Made by a program: the position numbers and the translations under genes
In this document: in pieces, positions 33,965 through 46,935 of the stretch
Layout: every line of letters begins with the position of its first letter
How positions within the stretch are numbered: position 1 is the first letter of the stretch
Origin: Taudactylus pleione
Lineage: Eukaryota; Chordata; Amphibia; Anura; Myobatrachidae
Direction of reading: 5' to 3'
Assembly: GCA_031769625.1 (NCBI GenBank)
Contig: JAUIMM010001417.1
Location: 372,001 to 436,000 of the forward strand
Length of the DNA stretch: 64,000 nucleotides
The notes under the pieces: model-generated
Database searches by the model: none
Seen by the model: the letters and a program-made list of their open reading frames with translations, nothing else
What the model was told of the DNA's origin: nothing

Positions 33965-36900
33965 GTACTCAGAAACAGATGACTCGTGTACTATACCGTC
34001 ACTTAGTCACCCTGGCGGGACACCGTTATACATTACACTCCTGCACATGACACAGATGTACTAGTGTACTATACCGTCACTTAGTCACACTGGCAGGACA
34101 CCGTTATACATTACATTCCTGCACATGACACAGATGACTAGTGTACTATACCGTCACTTAGTCACACTGGCAGGACACCGTTATACATTACATTCCTGCA
34201 CATCACACAGATGACTAGTGTACTATACCGTCACTTAGTCACACTGGCAGGACACCGTTATATATTACATTCCTGCACATGATACAGATGACTAGTGTAC
34301 TATACCGTCACTTAGTCACACTGGCAGGACACCGTTATACATTACATTCCTGCACATGACACAGATGTACTAGTGTACTATACCGTCACTTAGTCACACT
34401 GGCAGGATACCGTATACATTACATTCCTGCACATCGCACAGATGACTAGTGTACTATACCGTCACTTAGTCACACTGGCAGGACACCGTTATACATTACA
34501 TTCCTGCACATCACACAGATGACTAGTGTACTATACCGTCACTTAGTCACACTGGCAGGATACCGTATACATTACATTCCTGCACATCGCACAGATGACT
34601 AGTGTACTATACCGTCACGTAGTCACACCGGCAGGACACCGTTATATATTACATTCCTGCACATGACACAGATGACTAGTGTACTATACCGTCACTTAGT
34701 CACACTGGCAGGACACCGTTATACATTACATTCCTGCACATCACACAGATGACTAGTGTACTATACCGTCACTTAGTCATACTGGCAGGACACCGTTGTA
34801 CATTACATTCCTGCACATCACACAGATGACTAGTGTACTATACCGTCACTTAGTCACACTGGCAGGACACCGTTATACATTACATTCCTGCACATCACAC
34901 AGATATACTAGTGTACTATACCGTCACTTAGTCACACTGGCAGGACACCGTTATACATTACATTCCTGCACATGGCACAGATGACTAGTGTACTATACCG
35001 TCACTTAGTCACACTGGCAGGACACCGTTATACATTACATTCCTGCACATCACACAGATGACTAGTGTACTATACCGTCACTTAGTCACACTGGCAGGAC
35101 ACCGTTATACATTACATTCCTGCACATCACACAGATGACTAGTGTACTATACCGTCATTTAGTCACACTGGCAGGACACCGTTATATATTACATTCCTGC
35201 ACATGACACAGATGACTAGTGTACTATACCGTCACTTAGTCACACTGGCAGGACAACGTTATACATTACATTCCTGCACATGACACAGATGACTAGTGTA
35301 CTATACCGTCACTTAGTCACACTGGCAGGACAACGTTATACATTACATTCCTGCACATGACACAGATGTACTAGTGTACTATACCGTCACTTAGTCACAC
35401 TGGCAGGACACAATTATACATTACATTCCTGCACATGACACAGATGACTAGTGTACTATACCGTCACTTAGTCACACTGGCAGGACACCGTTATACATTA
35501 CATTCCTGCACATCACACAGATGACTAGTGTACTATACCGTCACTTAGTCACACTGGCAGGATACCGTATACATTACATTCCTGCACATCGCACAGATGA
35601 CTAGTGTACTATACCGTCACGTAGTCACACCGGCAGGACACCGTTATATATTACATTCCTGCACATGACACAGATGACTAGTGTACTATACCGTCACTTA
35701 GTCACACTGGCAGGACACCGTTATACATTACATTCCTGCACATCACACAGATGACTAGTGTACTATACCGTCACTTAGTCATACTGGCAGGACACCGTTG
35801 TACATTACATTCCTGCACATCACACAGATGACTAGTGTACTATACCGTCACTTAGTCACACTGGCAGGACACCGTTATACATTACATTCCTGCACATCAC
35901 ACAGATATACTAGTGTACTATACCGTCACTTAGTCACACTGGCAGGACACCGTTATATATTACATTCCTGCACATGACACAGATGACTAGTGTACTAAAC
36001 CGTCACTTAGTCACACTGGCAGGACACCGTTATACATTACATTCCTGCACATCACACAGATGTACTAGTGTACTATACCGTCACTTAGTCACACTGGCGG
36101 GACACCGTTATACATTACATTCCTGCACATGACACAGAGGACTAGTGTACTATACCGTCACTTAGTCACACTGGCAGGACACCGTTATACATTACATTCC
36201 TGCACATCACACAGATATACTAGTGTACTATACCGTCACTTAGTCACACTGGCAGGACACCGTTATACATTACATTCCTGCACATGGCACAGATGACTAG
36301 TGTACTATACCGTCACTTAGTCACACTGGCAGGACACCGTTATACATTACATTCCTGCACATCACACAGATGACTAGTGTACTATACCGTCACTTAGTCA
36401 CACTGGCAGGACACCGTTATACATTACATTCCTGCACATCACACAGATGACTAGTGTACTATACCGTCATTTAGTCACACTGGCAGGACACCGTTATATA
36501 TTACATTCCTGCACATGACACAGATGACTAGTGTACTATACCGTCACTTAGTCACACTGGCAGGACAACGTTATACATTACATTCCTGCACATGACACAG
36601 ATGACTAGTGTACTATACCGTCACTTAGTCACACTGGCAGGACAACGTTATACATTACATTCCTGCACATGACACAGATGTACTAGTGTACTATACCGTC
36701 ACTTAGTCACACTGGCAGGACACAATTATACATTACATTCCTGCACATGACACAGATGTACTAGTGTACTATACCGTCACTTAGTCACACTGGCAGGACA
36801 CCGTTATATATTACATTCCTGCACATCACACAGATGACTAGTGTACTATACCGTCACTTAGTCACACTGGCAGGACACCGTTATACATTACATTCCTGCA

Positions 36901-37905
36901 CATCACACAGATGACTAGTGTACTATACCGTCACTTAGTCACACTGGCAGGACACCGTTATATATTACATTCCTGCACATGACACAGATGACTAGTGTAC
37001 TATACCGTCACTTAGTCACACTGGCAGGACACCGTTATGCATTACATTCCTGCACATGACACAGATGACTAGTGTACTATACCGTCACTTAGTCACACTG
37101 GCAGGACACCGTTATACATTACATTCCTGCACATCACACAGATGACTAGTGTACTATACCGTCACTTAGTCACACTGGCAGGACACCGTTATATATTACA
37201 TTCCTGCACATGACACAGATGACTAGTGTACTATACCGTCACTTAGTCACACTGGCAGGACACCGTTATATATTACATTCCTGCACATGACACAGATGAC
37301 TAGTGTACTATACCGTCACTTAGTCACACTGGCAGGACACCGTTATACATTACATTCCTGCACATGACACAGATGTACTAGTGTACTATACCGTCACTTA
37401 GTCACACTGGCAGGACAACGTTATACATTACATTCCTGCACAAGACACAGATGTACTAGTGTACTATACCGTCACTTAGTCACACTGGCAGGACACCGTT
37501 ATATATTACATTACTGCACATGACACAGATGACTAGTGTACTATACCGTCACTTAGTCACACTGGCTGGACGCCGTTATACATTACATTCCTGCACATCG
37601 CACAGATGTACTAGTGTACTATACCGTCACTTAGTCACACTGGCAGGACGCCGTTATACATTACATTCCTGCACATGACACAGATGTACTAGTGTACTAT
37701 ACCGTCACTTAGTCACACTGGCAGGACACCGTTATATATTACATTCCTGCACATGACACAGATGACTAGTGTACTATACCGTCACTTAGTCACACTGGCA
37801 GGACACCGTTATATATTACATTCCTGCACATGACACAGATGACTAGTGTACTATACCGTCACTTAGTCACACTGGCAGGACACCGTTATACATTACATTC
37901 CTGCC
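33965..37905. repeat. 77-bp minisatellite with higher-order structure
   Basis: About 51 units of CTAGTGTACTATACCGTCAC, TTAGTCACACTGGCAGGACA and ATTACATTCCTGCACATGAC. Rare variants recur at fixed distances: a GATACCGTAT/CACGTAGTCACACCGG pair at 34561 and 35563 (1002 bp, 13 units) and CACAATTATA at 35409 and 36721 (about 17 units). It lies in intron 1 of gene B. Confidence 0.93.
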
Positions 37906-38283
37906 AGTATGTATATATTTTATGTTTATATACATTTAGCACATTGATGTAGTGATTCTATCAGGATGAACCATCCGTTTGTCATACATTGTAGGTTCAC
38001 AGAATTATACAATTAATTCACAAGTCCTTGAGAGTGAGATTAATTGCTTGTGAGATAACGGTCAGTTTATACAAGGCCGAGAAACGCGTTAGATACTCTC
38101 ACCACGACCTATTTCTACTTGTTGGGATACTTGTTTTTGACACCGGATTACCGTTTTTTTAACCGTGCTTTCAGCGCTACATGGCGAATCCAGCAGCTCT
38201 CTAGCATCTTCTATCACTAATATCCACTGTCACATACAGCACCGGACAGAGCGGAGTCACAGCCTGCAATACTATTCACTTTA
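37906..38283. other. Unique spacer between two minisatellites
   Basis: No feature recognised. Confidence 0.4.
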
Positions 38284-41200
38284 CCCGGCCGGGATCAGTT
38301 GTGGAGCAGACATCGGGTGCTCCTTCCCCTGACTATTACAGGATTGGAGTCACAGGAGGTTACCGGGCCTGGATCAGTTGTGGAGCAGACAGCGGGTGCT
38401 CCTTCCCCTGACTGTTACAGGATTGGAGTCACAGGAGGTTACCCGGCCGGGATCAGTTGTGGAGCAGACAGCGGGTGCTCCTTCCCCTGACTATTACAGG
38501 ATTGGAGTCACAGGAGGTCACCCGGCCGGGATCAGTTGTGGAGCAGACAGCGGGTGCTCCTTCCCTGACTATTACAGGATTGGAGTCACAGGAGGTTACC
38601 CGGCCGGGATCAGTTATGGAGCAGACAGCGGGTGCTCCTTCCCCTGACTATTACAGAATTGGAGTCACAGGAGGTTACCCGGCCGGGATCAGTTGTGGAC
38701 CAGACAGCGGGTGCTCCTTCCCCTGACTATTACAGGATTGGAGTCACAGGAGGTTACCCGGCCGGGATCAGGTGAGGAGCAGACAGCGGGTGCTCCTTCC
38801 CCTGACTGTTACAGGATTGGAGTCACAGGAGGTCACCCGGCCGGGATCAGTTGTGGAGCAGACAGCGGGTGCTCCTTCCCCTGACTATTACAGGATTGGA
38901 GTCACAGGAGGTCACCCGGCCGGGATCAGTTGTGGAGCAGACAGCGGGTGCTCCTTCCCTGACTATTACAGGATTGGAGTCACAGGAGGTTACCCGGCCG
39001 GGATCAGTTATGGAGCAGACAGCGGGTGCTCCTTCCCCTGACTATTACAGAATTGGAGTCACAGGAGGTTACCCGGCCGGGATCAGTTGTGGACCAGACA
39101 GCGGGTGCTCCTTCCCCTGACTATTACAGGATTGGAGTCACAGGAGGTTACCCGGCCGGGATCAGGTGTGGAGCAGACAGCGGGTGCTCCTTCCCCTGAC
39201 TATTACAGGATTGGAGTCACAGGAGGTTACCCGGCCGGGATCAGTTGTGGAGCAGACAGCGGGTGCTCCTTCCCCTGACTATTACAGGATTGGAGTCACA
39301 GGAGGTCACCCGGCCGGGATCAGTTGTGGAGCAGACAGGGGGTGCTCCTTCCCCTATTACAGGATTGGAGTCACAGGAGGTTACCCGGCGGGATCAGTTG
39401 TGGAGCAGACAGCGGGTGCTCCTTCCCCTGACTATTACAGGATTGGAGTCACAGGAGGTTACCCGGCCGGGATCAGTTGTGGAGCAGACAGCGGGTGCTC
39501 CTTCCCCTGACTATTACAGGATTGGAGTCACAGGAGGTTACCCTGCCGGGATCAGGTGTGGAGCAGACAGCGGGTGCTCCTTCCCCTGACTATTACAGGA
39601 TTGGAGTCACAGGAGGTTACCCGGCCGGGATCAGTTGTGGAGCAGACAGCGGGTGCTCCTTCCCCTGACTATTACAGGATTGGAGTCACAGGAGGTCACC
39701 CGGCCGGGATCAGTTGTGGAGCAGACAGCGGGTGCTCCTTCCCCTGACTATTACAGGATTGGAGTCACAGGAGGTCACCCGGCCGGGATCAGTTGTGGAG
39801 CAGACAGCGGGTGCTCCTTCCCCTGACTATTACAGGTTTGGAGTCACAGGAGGTCACCCGGCCGGGATCAGTTGTGGAGCAGACAGCGGGTGCTCCTTCC
39901 CCTGACTATTACAGGATTGGAGTCACAGGAGGTCACCCGGCCGGGATCAGTTGTGGAGCAGACAGCGGGTGCTCCTTCCCCTGACTATTACAGGATTGGA
40001 GTCACAGGAGGTCACCCAGCCGGGATCAGTTGTGGAGCAGACAGCGGGTGCTCCTTCCCCTGACTATTACAGAATTGGAGTCACAGGAGGTTACCCGGCC
40101 GGGATCAGTTGTGGAGCAGACAGCGGGTGCTCCTTCCCCTGACTATTACAGGATTGGAGTCACAGGAGGTTACCCGGCCGGGATCTGGTGTGGAGCAGAC
40201 AGCGGGTGCTCCTTCCCCTGACTATTACAGGATTGGAGTCACAGGAGGTTACCCGGCCGGGATCAGTTGTGGAGCAGACAGCGGGTGCTCCTTCCCCTGA
40301 CTATTACAGGATTGGAGTCACAGGAGGTTACCGGCCGGGATCAGTTGTGGAGCAGACAGCGGGTGCTCCTTCCCCTGACTATTACAGGATTGGAGTCACA
40401 GGAGGTTACCCGGCCGGGATCAGTTGTGGAGCAGACAGCGGGTGCTCCTTCCCCTGACTATTACAGGATTGGAGTCACAGGAGGTTACCCTGCCGGGATC
40501 AGGTGTGGAGCAGACAGCGGGTGCTCCTTCCCCTGACTATTACAGGATTGGAGTCACAGGAGGTTACCCGGCCGGGATCAGTTGTGGAGCAGACAGCGGG
40601 TGCTCCTTCCCCTGACTATTACAGGATTGGAGTCACAGGAGGTCACCCGGCCGGGATCAGTTGTGGAGCAGACAGCGGGTGCTCCTTCCCCTGACTATTA
40701 CAGGATTGGAGTCACAGGAGGTCACCCGGCCGGGATCAGTTGTGGAGCAGACAGCGGGTGCTCCTTCCCCTGACTATTACAGGTTTGGAGTCACAGGAGG
40801 TCACCCGGCCGGGATCAGTTGTGGAGCAGACAGCGGGTGCTCCTTCCCCTGACTATTACAGGATTGGAGTCACAGGAGGTCACCCGGCCGGGATCAGTTG
40901 TGGAGCAGACAGCGGGTGCTCCTTCCCCTGACTATTACAGGATTGGAGTCACAGGAGGTCACCCAGCCGGGATCAGTTGTGGAGCAGACAGCGGGTGCTC
41001 CTTCCCCTGACTATTACAGAATTGGAGTCACAGGAGGTTACCCGGCCGGGATCAGTTGTGGAGCAGACAGCGGGTGCTCCTTCCCCTGACTATTACAGGA
41101 TTGGAGTCACAGGAGGTTACCCGGCCGGGATCTGGTGTGGAGCAGACAGCGGGTGCTCCTTCCCCTGACTATTACAGGATTGGAGTCACAGGAGGTTACC

Positions 41201-41360
41201 CGGCCGGGATCAGTTGTGGAGCAGACAGCGGGTGCTCCTTCCCCTGACTATTACAGGATTGGAGTCACAGGAGGTTACCGGCCGGGATCAGTTGTGGAGC
41301 AGACAGCGGGTGCTCCTTCCCCTGACTATTACAGGATTGGAGTCACAGGAGGTTACCGGG
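38284..41360. repeat. 79-bp minisatellite with a 947-bp higher-order duplication
   Basis: About 39 units of GGCCGGGATCAGTTGTGGAG, CAGACAGCGGGTGCTCCTTC, ACTATTACAGGATTGGAGTC. The block from about 39400 to 40340 is repeated with the same private variants 947 bp later (12 units less one base). A separate 394-bp (five-unit) duplication lies at 38378/38772. Intron 1 of gene B. 41361-41805 has nothing recognisable. Confidence 0.93.
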
Positions 41361-41805
41361 TAAGAACCTCTAACCACAAATAAGACTTATTACCCGCTTT
41401 ATATAAAGTTTATTCAACCTTTCATCCTGCATACAAATATACGGGTCATCCATTATCCCGGGAAACATTATCCAACATACTTATTATCCGGATTTCTGTT
41501 ACAATAACTGGACGTGTAACATATATATTTATCCTCCACCAGGAGTTACAGGATTTCTTCTTCCTTGATCTGCAACAATTGTTTCTTTTTTACTTTGAAA
41601 TTGTTTTTATGTTTGTATTTAATATGATAAATGCTACTACTTAGTGACACAAGCAGAATTTTATTGGTCAATATTTTAGAATATTTTATTAAAGATCCAG
41701 AGTTAATAATCTCTTAGAATTTGGATTTGTGATCTTTGTTAGATGTCTTGTATGATACTAAAACAAATTATCAGCGCTCCCGATTTCCTTCTCTTTATAT
41801 TAACA

Positions 41806-42350
41806 AGGTCTGCGCCACCTGTATTATAGTAACAATGGAGTTTGCACCACCTGTATTATAGTAACAACTGGGGCTGTTCCACCTGTATTATATTAACAAC
41901 AGAGTCTGCACCACCTGTATTGTAGCAACAACCGGGTCTGCATAACCTGTTATAGTAACAGCAGGGTCTACTCCACCTGTATTATAGTAACAATGGAGTT
42001 TGCACCACCTGTATTATAGTAACAAGAGTCTGCACCACCTGTATTATAGTAACAACCGAGTCTGCTAAACCTGTATTATAGTAACAATAGAGTCTGCACC
42101 ACCTGTATTATAGTAACAACAGAGTCTATAGTACCAACGGAGACCGTGCCACCTGTATTATAGTAACAACTGGGTCTGCTCCACCTGTATTATAGTAACA
42201 ACTGAGTCTGCACCACCTGCATTATAGTAACATCAGGGTCTGCGCCACCTGTGTTATAGTAACAATGGAGTTTGCACCACCTGTTATAGTAACAATGGAG
42301 TCTGCACCACCTGTGCTATAGTAACAGCAGGGTCTGCGCCACCTGCATTA
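41806..42350. repeat. About 30-bp minisatellite
   Basis: About 18 imperfect units around TCTGCACCACCTGTATTATA and GTAACAAC. Confidence 0.88.
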
Positions 42351-42495
42351 GAAAATTAGGACACTAGAGTGTATCCTACCTGCACAGTGACAATGCAACA
42401 CCACAGTCTGCTCCAGCTGTACTACAGCAATGAAACAGTGTCTGGTCTCCCTGTAGTACAGCAAAGTGTCACCAATGTCTGCTCAGCCAACAGAA

Positions 42496-42496
<1 letters not shown>

Positions 42497-42530
<34 letters not shown>

Positions 42531-42532
42531 TA
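42497..42532. repeat. (AAT)n microsatellite
   Basis: About 12 trinucleotides. Read on the minus strand it begins about four bases after the donor of the gene B first exon. Confidence 0.9.
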
Positions 42533-42537
42533 ATTAC

Positions 42538-42640
42538 CTGCTGTCAGACACAACACTGGCTGCTCCCTGTCCCTGCTGCTTCCTGTGGGAATGATAGGAG
42601 GAGGGAGACCTCAGACCAGGAGAAAATGGCCGCCGCTCCT
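42538..42640 (-). other. Probable non-coding first exon of gene B
   Basis: Minus-strand sequence TTGTGTCTGACAGCAG is followed by GTAATTA, a good donor with the exon ending at 42538. It mirrors the plus-strand exon end TGTGTCCAGCAGCAGCAG|GTAATG of gene C. The 5' limit is a guess. It would splice to 31214 or 31226. Confidence 0.55.
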
Positions 42641-42985
42641 AATGTAACCTCAGGGCCAGGGAACATGATATTGCAGCTGGACTGTATACAGGAAAATGGC
42701 CGCCGCCCTCCCGCACTGAGGACATGTATTATAGAGAAGACTGTCATTCTAGAGAGGATTACCGGGCTGATTAACACGGCTCCGCCCACCCGCCGTCTCT
42801 ATGGCTGCAGTCTTCCACTCCTCCCTGATAATGAGGTGAGTGACGTTTCGAGGAGCCAATCAGATTGTTAAAATTACAAAGCAGAGATAAAGCCTAATAC
42901 AGATTAACAACAAGTGACGACAGGAAGTGGGCGGAGTTACATAGAGCGCGGGGAAGGCGACGTCTCTGTGTCCAGCAGCAGCAGG
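42600..42985. promoter_or_regulatory. Putative bidirectional promoter of genes B and C
   Basis: A GC-richer island between two outward-facing candidate first exons. Visible sites are AAAATGGCCGCC at 42623 and 42693 (YY1-like GGCCATTTT on the minus strand), a CCAAT box GAGCCAATCAG near 42853-42863, an ETS-like CAGGAAGTG at 42921 overlapping a GC box GTGGGCGGAG at 42927-42936, and TGACG strings at 42841 and 42916. No TATA box seen. Inferred, not proved. Confidence 0.6.
42930..42984 (+). other. Probable non-coding first exon of gene C
   Basis: GGCGACGTCTCTGTGTCCAG CAGCAGCAG then GTAATG, a good donor at 42985. It lies just after the GC and ETS sites. The transcription start is not determined. 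Confidence 0.55.
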
Positions 42986-42989
42986 TAAT

Positions 42990-43240
42990 GTGTCCTATTA
43001 TACAGAGGGAGTGGTCTGTGGTGCCCTACTATACAGGGGGAGCAGCCTTTGGTGTCCTGCTATACAGGGGGAGCAGCCTGTGGTGTCCTACAGGGGAGCT
43101 GCCTGTGGTGTCCTACTATACAGGGGGAGCTGCCTGTGGTGTCCTACTATACAGGGGGAGCGGCCTGTGGTGTCCTACTATACAGGGGGAGCGGCCTGTG
43201 GTGTCCTACTATACAGGGGGAGTGGCCTGTACCTATAGAA
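42990..43240 (+). repeat. 31-bp minisatellite directly after gene C exon 1
   Basis: About eight units of CTACTATACAGGGGGAGCGG and CCTGTGGTGTC, starting within a few bases of the donor at 42985. Confidence 0.88.
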
Positions 43241-44045
43241 TATACCAGTGGGGGGAGGCCTGGGCTATATACCCTGTACTGTCACACAGTCTCCTCATAC
43301 AGCAGCACTGGGGGTCCCATAATAACAGCTCCCAGCACACACTGATAAGTGGTATTATTATATAGGGGAGAGGGGAGTGTACAGTGATATATGAGGGGGA
43401 ATAACACAGCTCCCAGCACACACTGATATGTGGTATTATTATTATTATATAGGGGGAGAGGGGACTGTACGGTGATATATGAGGGGAATAACACAGTTCC
43501 CAGCACACACTGATATGTGGTTTTATTATATAGGGGAGAGGGGACCGTACAGTGATATATGAGGGGGAATAACACAGCTCCCAGCACACACTGATATGTG
43601 ATAATATTATTATTATATAGAGGGAGAGGGGACTGTACGGTGATATATGAGGGGGAATAACAGCTCCTGGCACACACTGGTATGTTGTATTATAATATAG
43701 GGAAGAGGGGTCTATACAGTGATATATGAGGGGGAATAACAGCTCCCAGCACACACTGATATGTGGTATTATTATTATTTAGGGGGAAGACCATGCAGTG
43801 ATATATTAGGGAGAATAACATAGTTTCTAGCGCACACTGATATGTGGTATTATTACATAGGGAAGAGGGGACTGTACAGTGATATATGAGGGGGAATAGC
43901 ACAGCTACCAGCACACACTGATATGTGGTATTATTATTATATAGAGGAAAGGGGACCGTACAGTGATATATGAGGGGGAATCGCACAGCTCCCAGCACAC
44001 ACTGATATGTGGTATTATTATATAGGTGAGAGGGGACTGTACAGT

Positions 44046-44520
44046 GGGTCTGATTCAGCAATGCTCTCAACTGCATTCTTAGCTGCAAATACGCATGCAT
44101 TGAAACTGCGACAATGTTAGTGATTGAAAAAGCTCAGCCGCCATTAAGACGCCCACTTCTGTTTACTCACATCCGTCTTACCTTGCAATCTAGTGTAAAC
44201 ATTGGTAACATCGACGAACATCGGCCCATCACGCAATTAAGGCACGTCAGACCCTACGCAGAACTTCAAGCCTTGTCTCACGCAGTGAGTACTCAAGCTG
44301 TGTATGCCATCGCAGTGGCTAATTTATGCATGCCCATTCAAACGGACAAGCTCGCCCGTCACCACCCCAAACCGCTTACAGCCTGTCACTCACTCTGCGA
44401 TGGATTCTGCTCTGCGTCCATAATGGCAGTGTTATCGCTGCACACGTGTGGTGAATGCGCAGTAACTATTGCTGAATCTGCGTATACAGTTGCAATTGCT
44501 ATAAATGCTGAATCAGGCCC
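44046..44520. mobile_element. 475-bp Harbinger-like element, copy 1
   Basis: Ends GGGTCTGATTCAGC and GCTGAATCAGGCCC form inverted repeats with one mismatch. AGT flanks both sides (44043-44045, 44521-44523). Same end type as 909-1393 and 62444-63007. A 142-codon open frame inside has no recognisable domain. Confidence 0.78.
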
Positions 44521-45596
44521 AGTGATATATGAAGGGGAATAACACATCTCCCGGCACACACTGATATGTGGTATTATTATATAGGGGAGAGGGGACCATA
44601 CAGTAATATATGAGGATGAATATCACAGCTCTCAGCACGCATTGATGTGTGGTATTATTATTATATAGGGGGGAGGGGACTGTGCAGGGACATATGAGGG
44701 GGTAATAACACAGCTCCCAGCTCACACTGATATGTGGTATTATTATTATATAGGGGGGAGGGGACTGTACAGTGATATATGAGGGGGTATAACACAGCTC
44801 CCAGCTCCCACTGATATGTGGTATTATTATATATGGAAGTGGGAACTCTACAGTGATATATGAGGTGGAATAACAGCTCCCAGCTCACACTGATATATGG
44901 TATTATTATTATATAGGGAAGAGGGGACTGTACAGTGATATATGAGAGGGAATAACACAGCTCCCGGCACACACTGATATTTGGTATTATTATATAGGGG
45001 GAGAGGGGACTGTACAGTGATATTTGAGGGGAATAACACAGTTCCCAGCACACACTGATATGTGGTTTTATTCTATAGGGGAGAGGGGACCATACAGTGA
45101 TATATGAGGGGGAATAACACAGCTCCCAGCACAGACTGATATTTGGTATTATTATTATATAGGGAGAGAGGGGACTGTACAGTGATATATGAGGGAGAAT
45201 AACACATCTCCTGGCACACACTGGTATGTGGTATTATAATATAGGGGAGAGGGGACTATACAGTAATATATGAGGGGAATAACACAGCTCCCAGCACTGA
45301 CTTATATGTGATATTATTATTATTATTTAGGGAGAAGACCGTGCAGTGATATATTAGGGAGAATAACACAGTTTCTAGCGCACACGGATATGTGGTGTCA
45401 ATATTACATAGGGAAGAGAGGACTGTACAGTGATATATGAGGGGGAATAACACAGCTCCCAGCACACACTGATATGTGGTATTGTTATTATATAGGGGAG
45501 AGGGGACCGTACAGTGATATATGAGGAGGAATAACACAGCTCCCAGAACACACTGATATGTGGTATTTTTATATATGTGAGAGGAGACCATACAGT

Positions 45597-46071
45597 GGGT
45601 CTGATTCAGCACGGCTCTCAACTGCATTCTTAGCTGCAAATACGCATGCATTGAAACTGCGACAATGTTAGTAATTGCAAAAGCTCAGCCGCCATTAAGA
45701 CGCCCACTTCTGTTTACTCACATCCGTCTTACCTTGCAATCTAGTGTAAACATTGGTAACATTGACGAACATCGGCCCATCACGCAATTAAGGCACGTCA
45801 GACCCTACGCAGAACTTCAAGCCTTGTGTCACGCCGTGAGTACTCAAGCTGTGTATGTCATCGCAGTGGCTAATTTATGCATGCCCATTCAAACGGACAA
45901 GCTCGCCCGTCACCACCCCAAACCGCTTACAGCCTGTCACTCACTCTGCGATGGATTCTGCTCTGCGTCCATAATGGCAGTGTTATCGCTGCACACGTGT
46001 GGTGAATGCGCAGTAACTATTGCTGAATCTGCGTATACAGTTGCTATTGCTATAAATGCTGAATCAGGCCC
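45597..46071. mobile_element. 475-bp Harbinger-like element, copy 2
   Basis: Same length, ends and AGT flanks as copy 1, with only scattered substitutions. It arose by block duplication of the surrounding array, not by a new insertion. Confidence 0.8.
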
Positions 46072-46420
46072 AGTGATATATGAAGGGGAATAACACATCT
46101 CCCGGCACACACTGATATGTGGTATTATTATTATATAGGGGAGAGGGGACCTTACAGTAATATATGAGGATGAATATCACAGCTCTCAGCACGCATTGAT
46201 GCGTGGTATTATTATTATATAGGGGGATGCGGGCATTGATGCGTGGTATTATTATTATATAGGGGGATGGAACTGTACAGTGCTATATAAAGGGGAATAA
46301 CACAGCTCCCAGCACACACTGATATGTGGTATTATTATTATTATATAACAGAGAGGGCACTGTAAGTGATATATGAGGGGGAATAACACAGCTCCCAGCA
46401 CACACTGATATGTGATATTA

Positions 46421-46935
46421 CTTGCTAATGCAACAAACTGCTGAGATACATACCATAGTGTGCTAGAACCACCAGATCAGTTAGTGACACCCCAGACAGG
46501 AAAAAGGAACTGCATGGGTTGTGACAGGAGCAGGGTGCTAGGCTGATCACTACAGTTCTGTCTGCAGCTCTGTCCTCTAACCTGGCCCCCGCATCCTGCC
46601 CATGAGCAGTACTAACCCTGAGCAGATTAGTGACTGGCGTACAGAAAGAGCGGACGTGCAAGGCGACTGCCACCAAAGTGATGGTAGGAATGGGCAGCAG
46701 TACCTTTTGTGTTGCACTGAAATGCCCATTCCAACACCTCCATATAGTATTCCCTCTCACCTGAATCTCAACCATGTTTTTGAATAGAGATTTGCTGAAA
46801 TTTGCTACATTGCGCGTACGCGTCCATTTAGTGTCAGTCAGCAGTTGCCGGAGTTCTTGTCCAACCGGGTCATTAATGATCTGTCATCCTTTACATGTTT
46901 TTTGTGATGCTTCTTGATTTATTATATCGCTGCTC
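46421..46935. other. Unassigned intron sequence
   Basis: No repeat or coding feature recognised. Confidence 0.3.

Larger units (their letters stand above)
20925..42538 (-). other. Gene B: complete KRAB-like C2H2 zinc-finger gene
   Basis: Minus-strand model with six coding exons: 31139-31062, 30344-30153, 29947-29824, 29704-29649, 29353-28249 and 22156-20925. Lengths 78+192+124+56+1105+1232 sum to 2787 nt, which is 929 codons with stop, so every phase fits. A probable non-coding first exon ends at 42538; the exon carrying the ATG starts at 31214 or 31226. The protein (about 928 residues) has a leader, a KRAB-like box, a spacer, a long acidic repeat and 11 fingers. The 11-kb first intron holds the 77- and 79-bp arrays. 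It is likely nuclear and regulatory, and appears intact. Confidence 0.82.
43300..46420 (+). repeat. About 70-80-bp minisatellite, duplicated with an embedded transposon
   Basis: Units of CAGTGATATATGAGGGGGAA, CAGCTCCCAGCACACACTGA and TATGTGGTATTATTATATAG. Two copies of a 475-bp Harbinger-like element sit 1551 bp apart in matching repeat context, so a block of about 1.55 kb was tandemly duplicated. Gene C intron 1. Confidence 0.88.

Noticed and set aside
38284..41360. CRISPR-like regular array
   Set aside because: Units are whole-length repeats with no unique spacers, and the context is vertebrate introns.
44114..44542. 142-codon open frame, present twice
   Set aside because: It lies within a non-autonomous Harbinger-like element, crosses its end, and resembles no known protein.
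46425..46775. 116-codon minus-strand frame
   Set aside because: No recognisable domain or flanking signals; within expected chance length.
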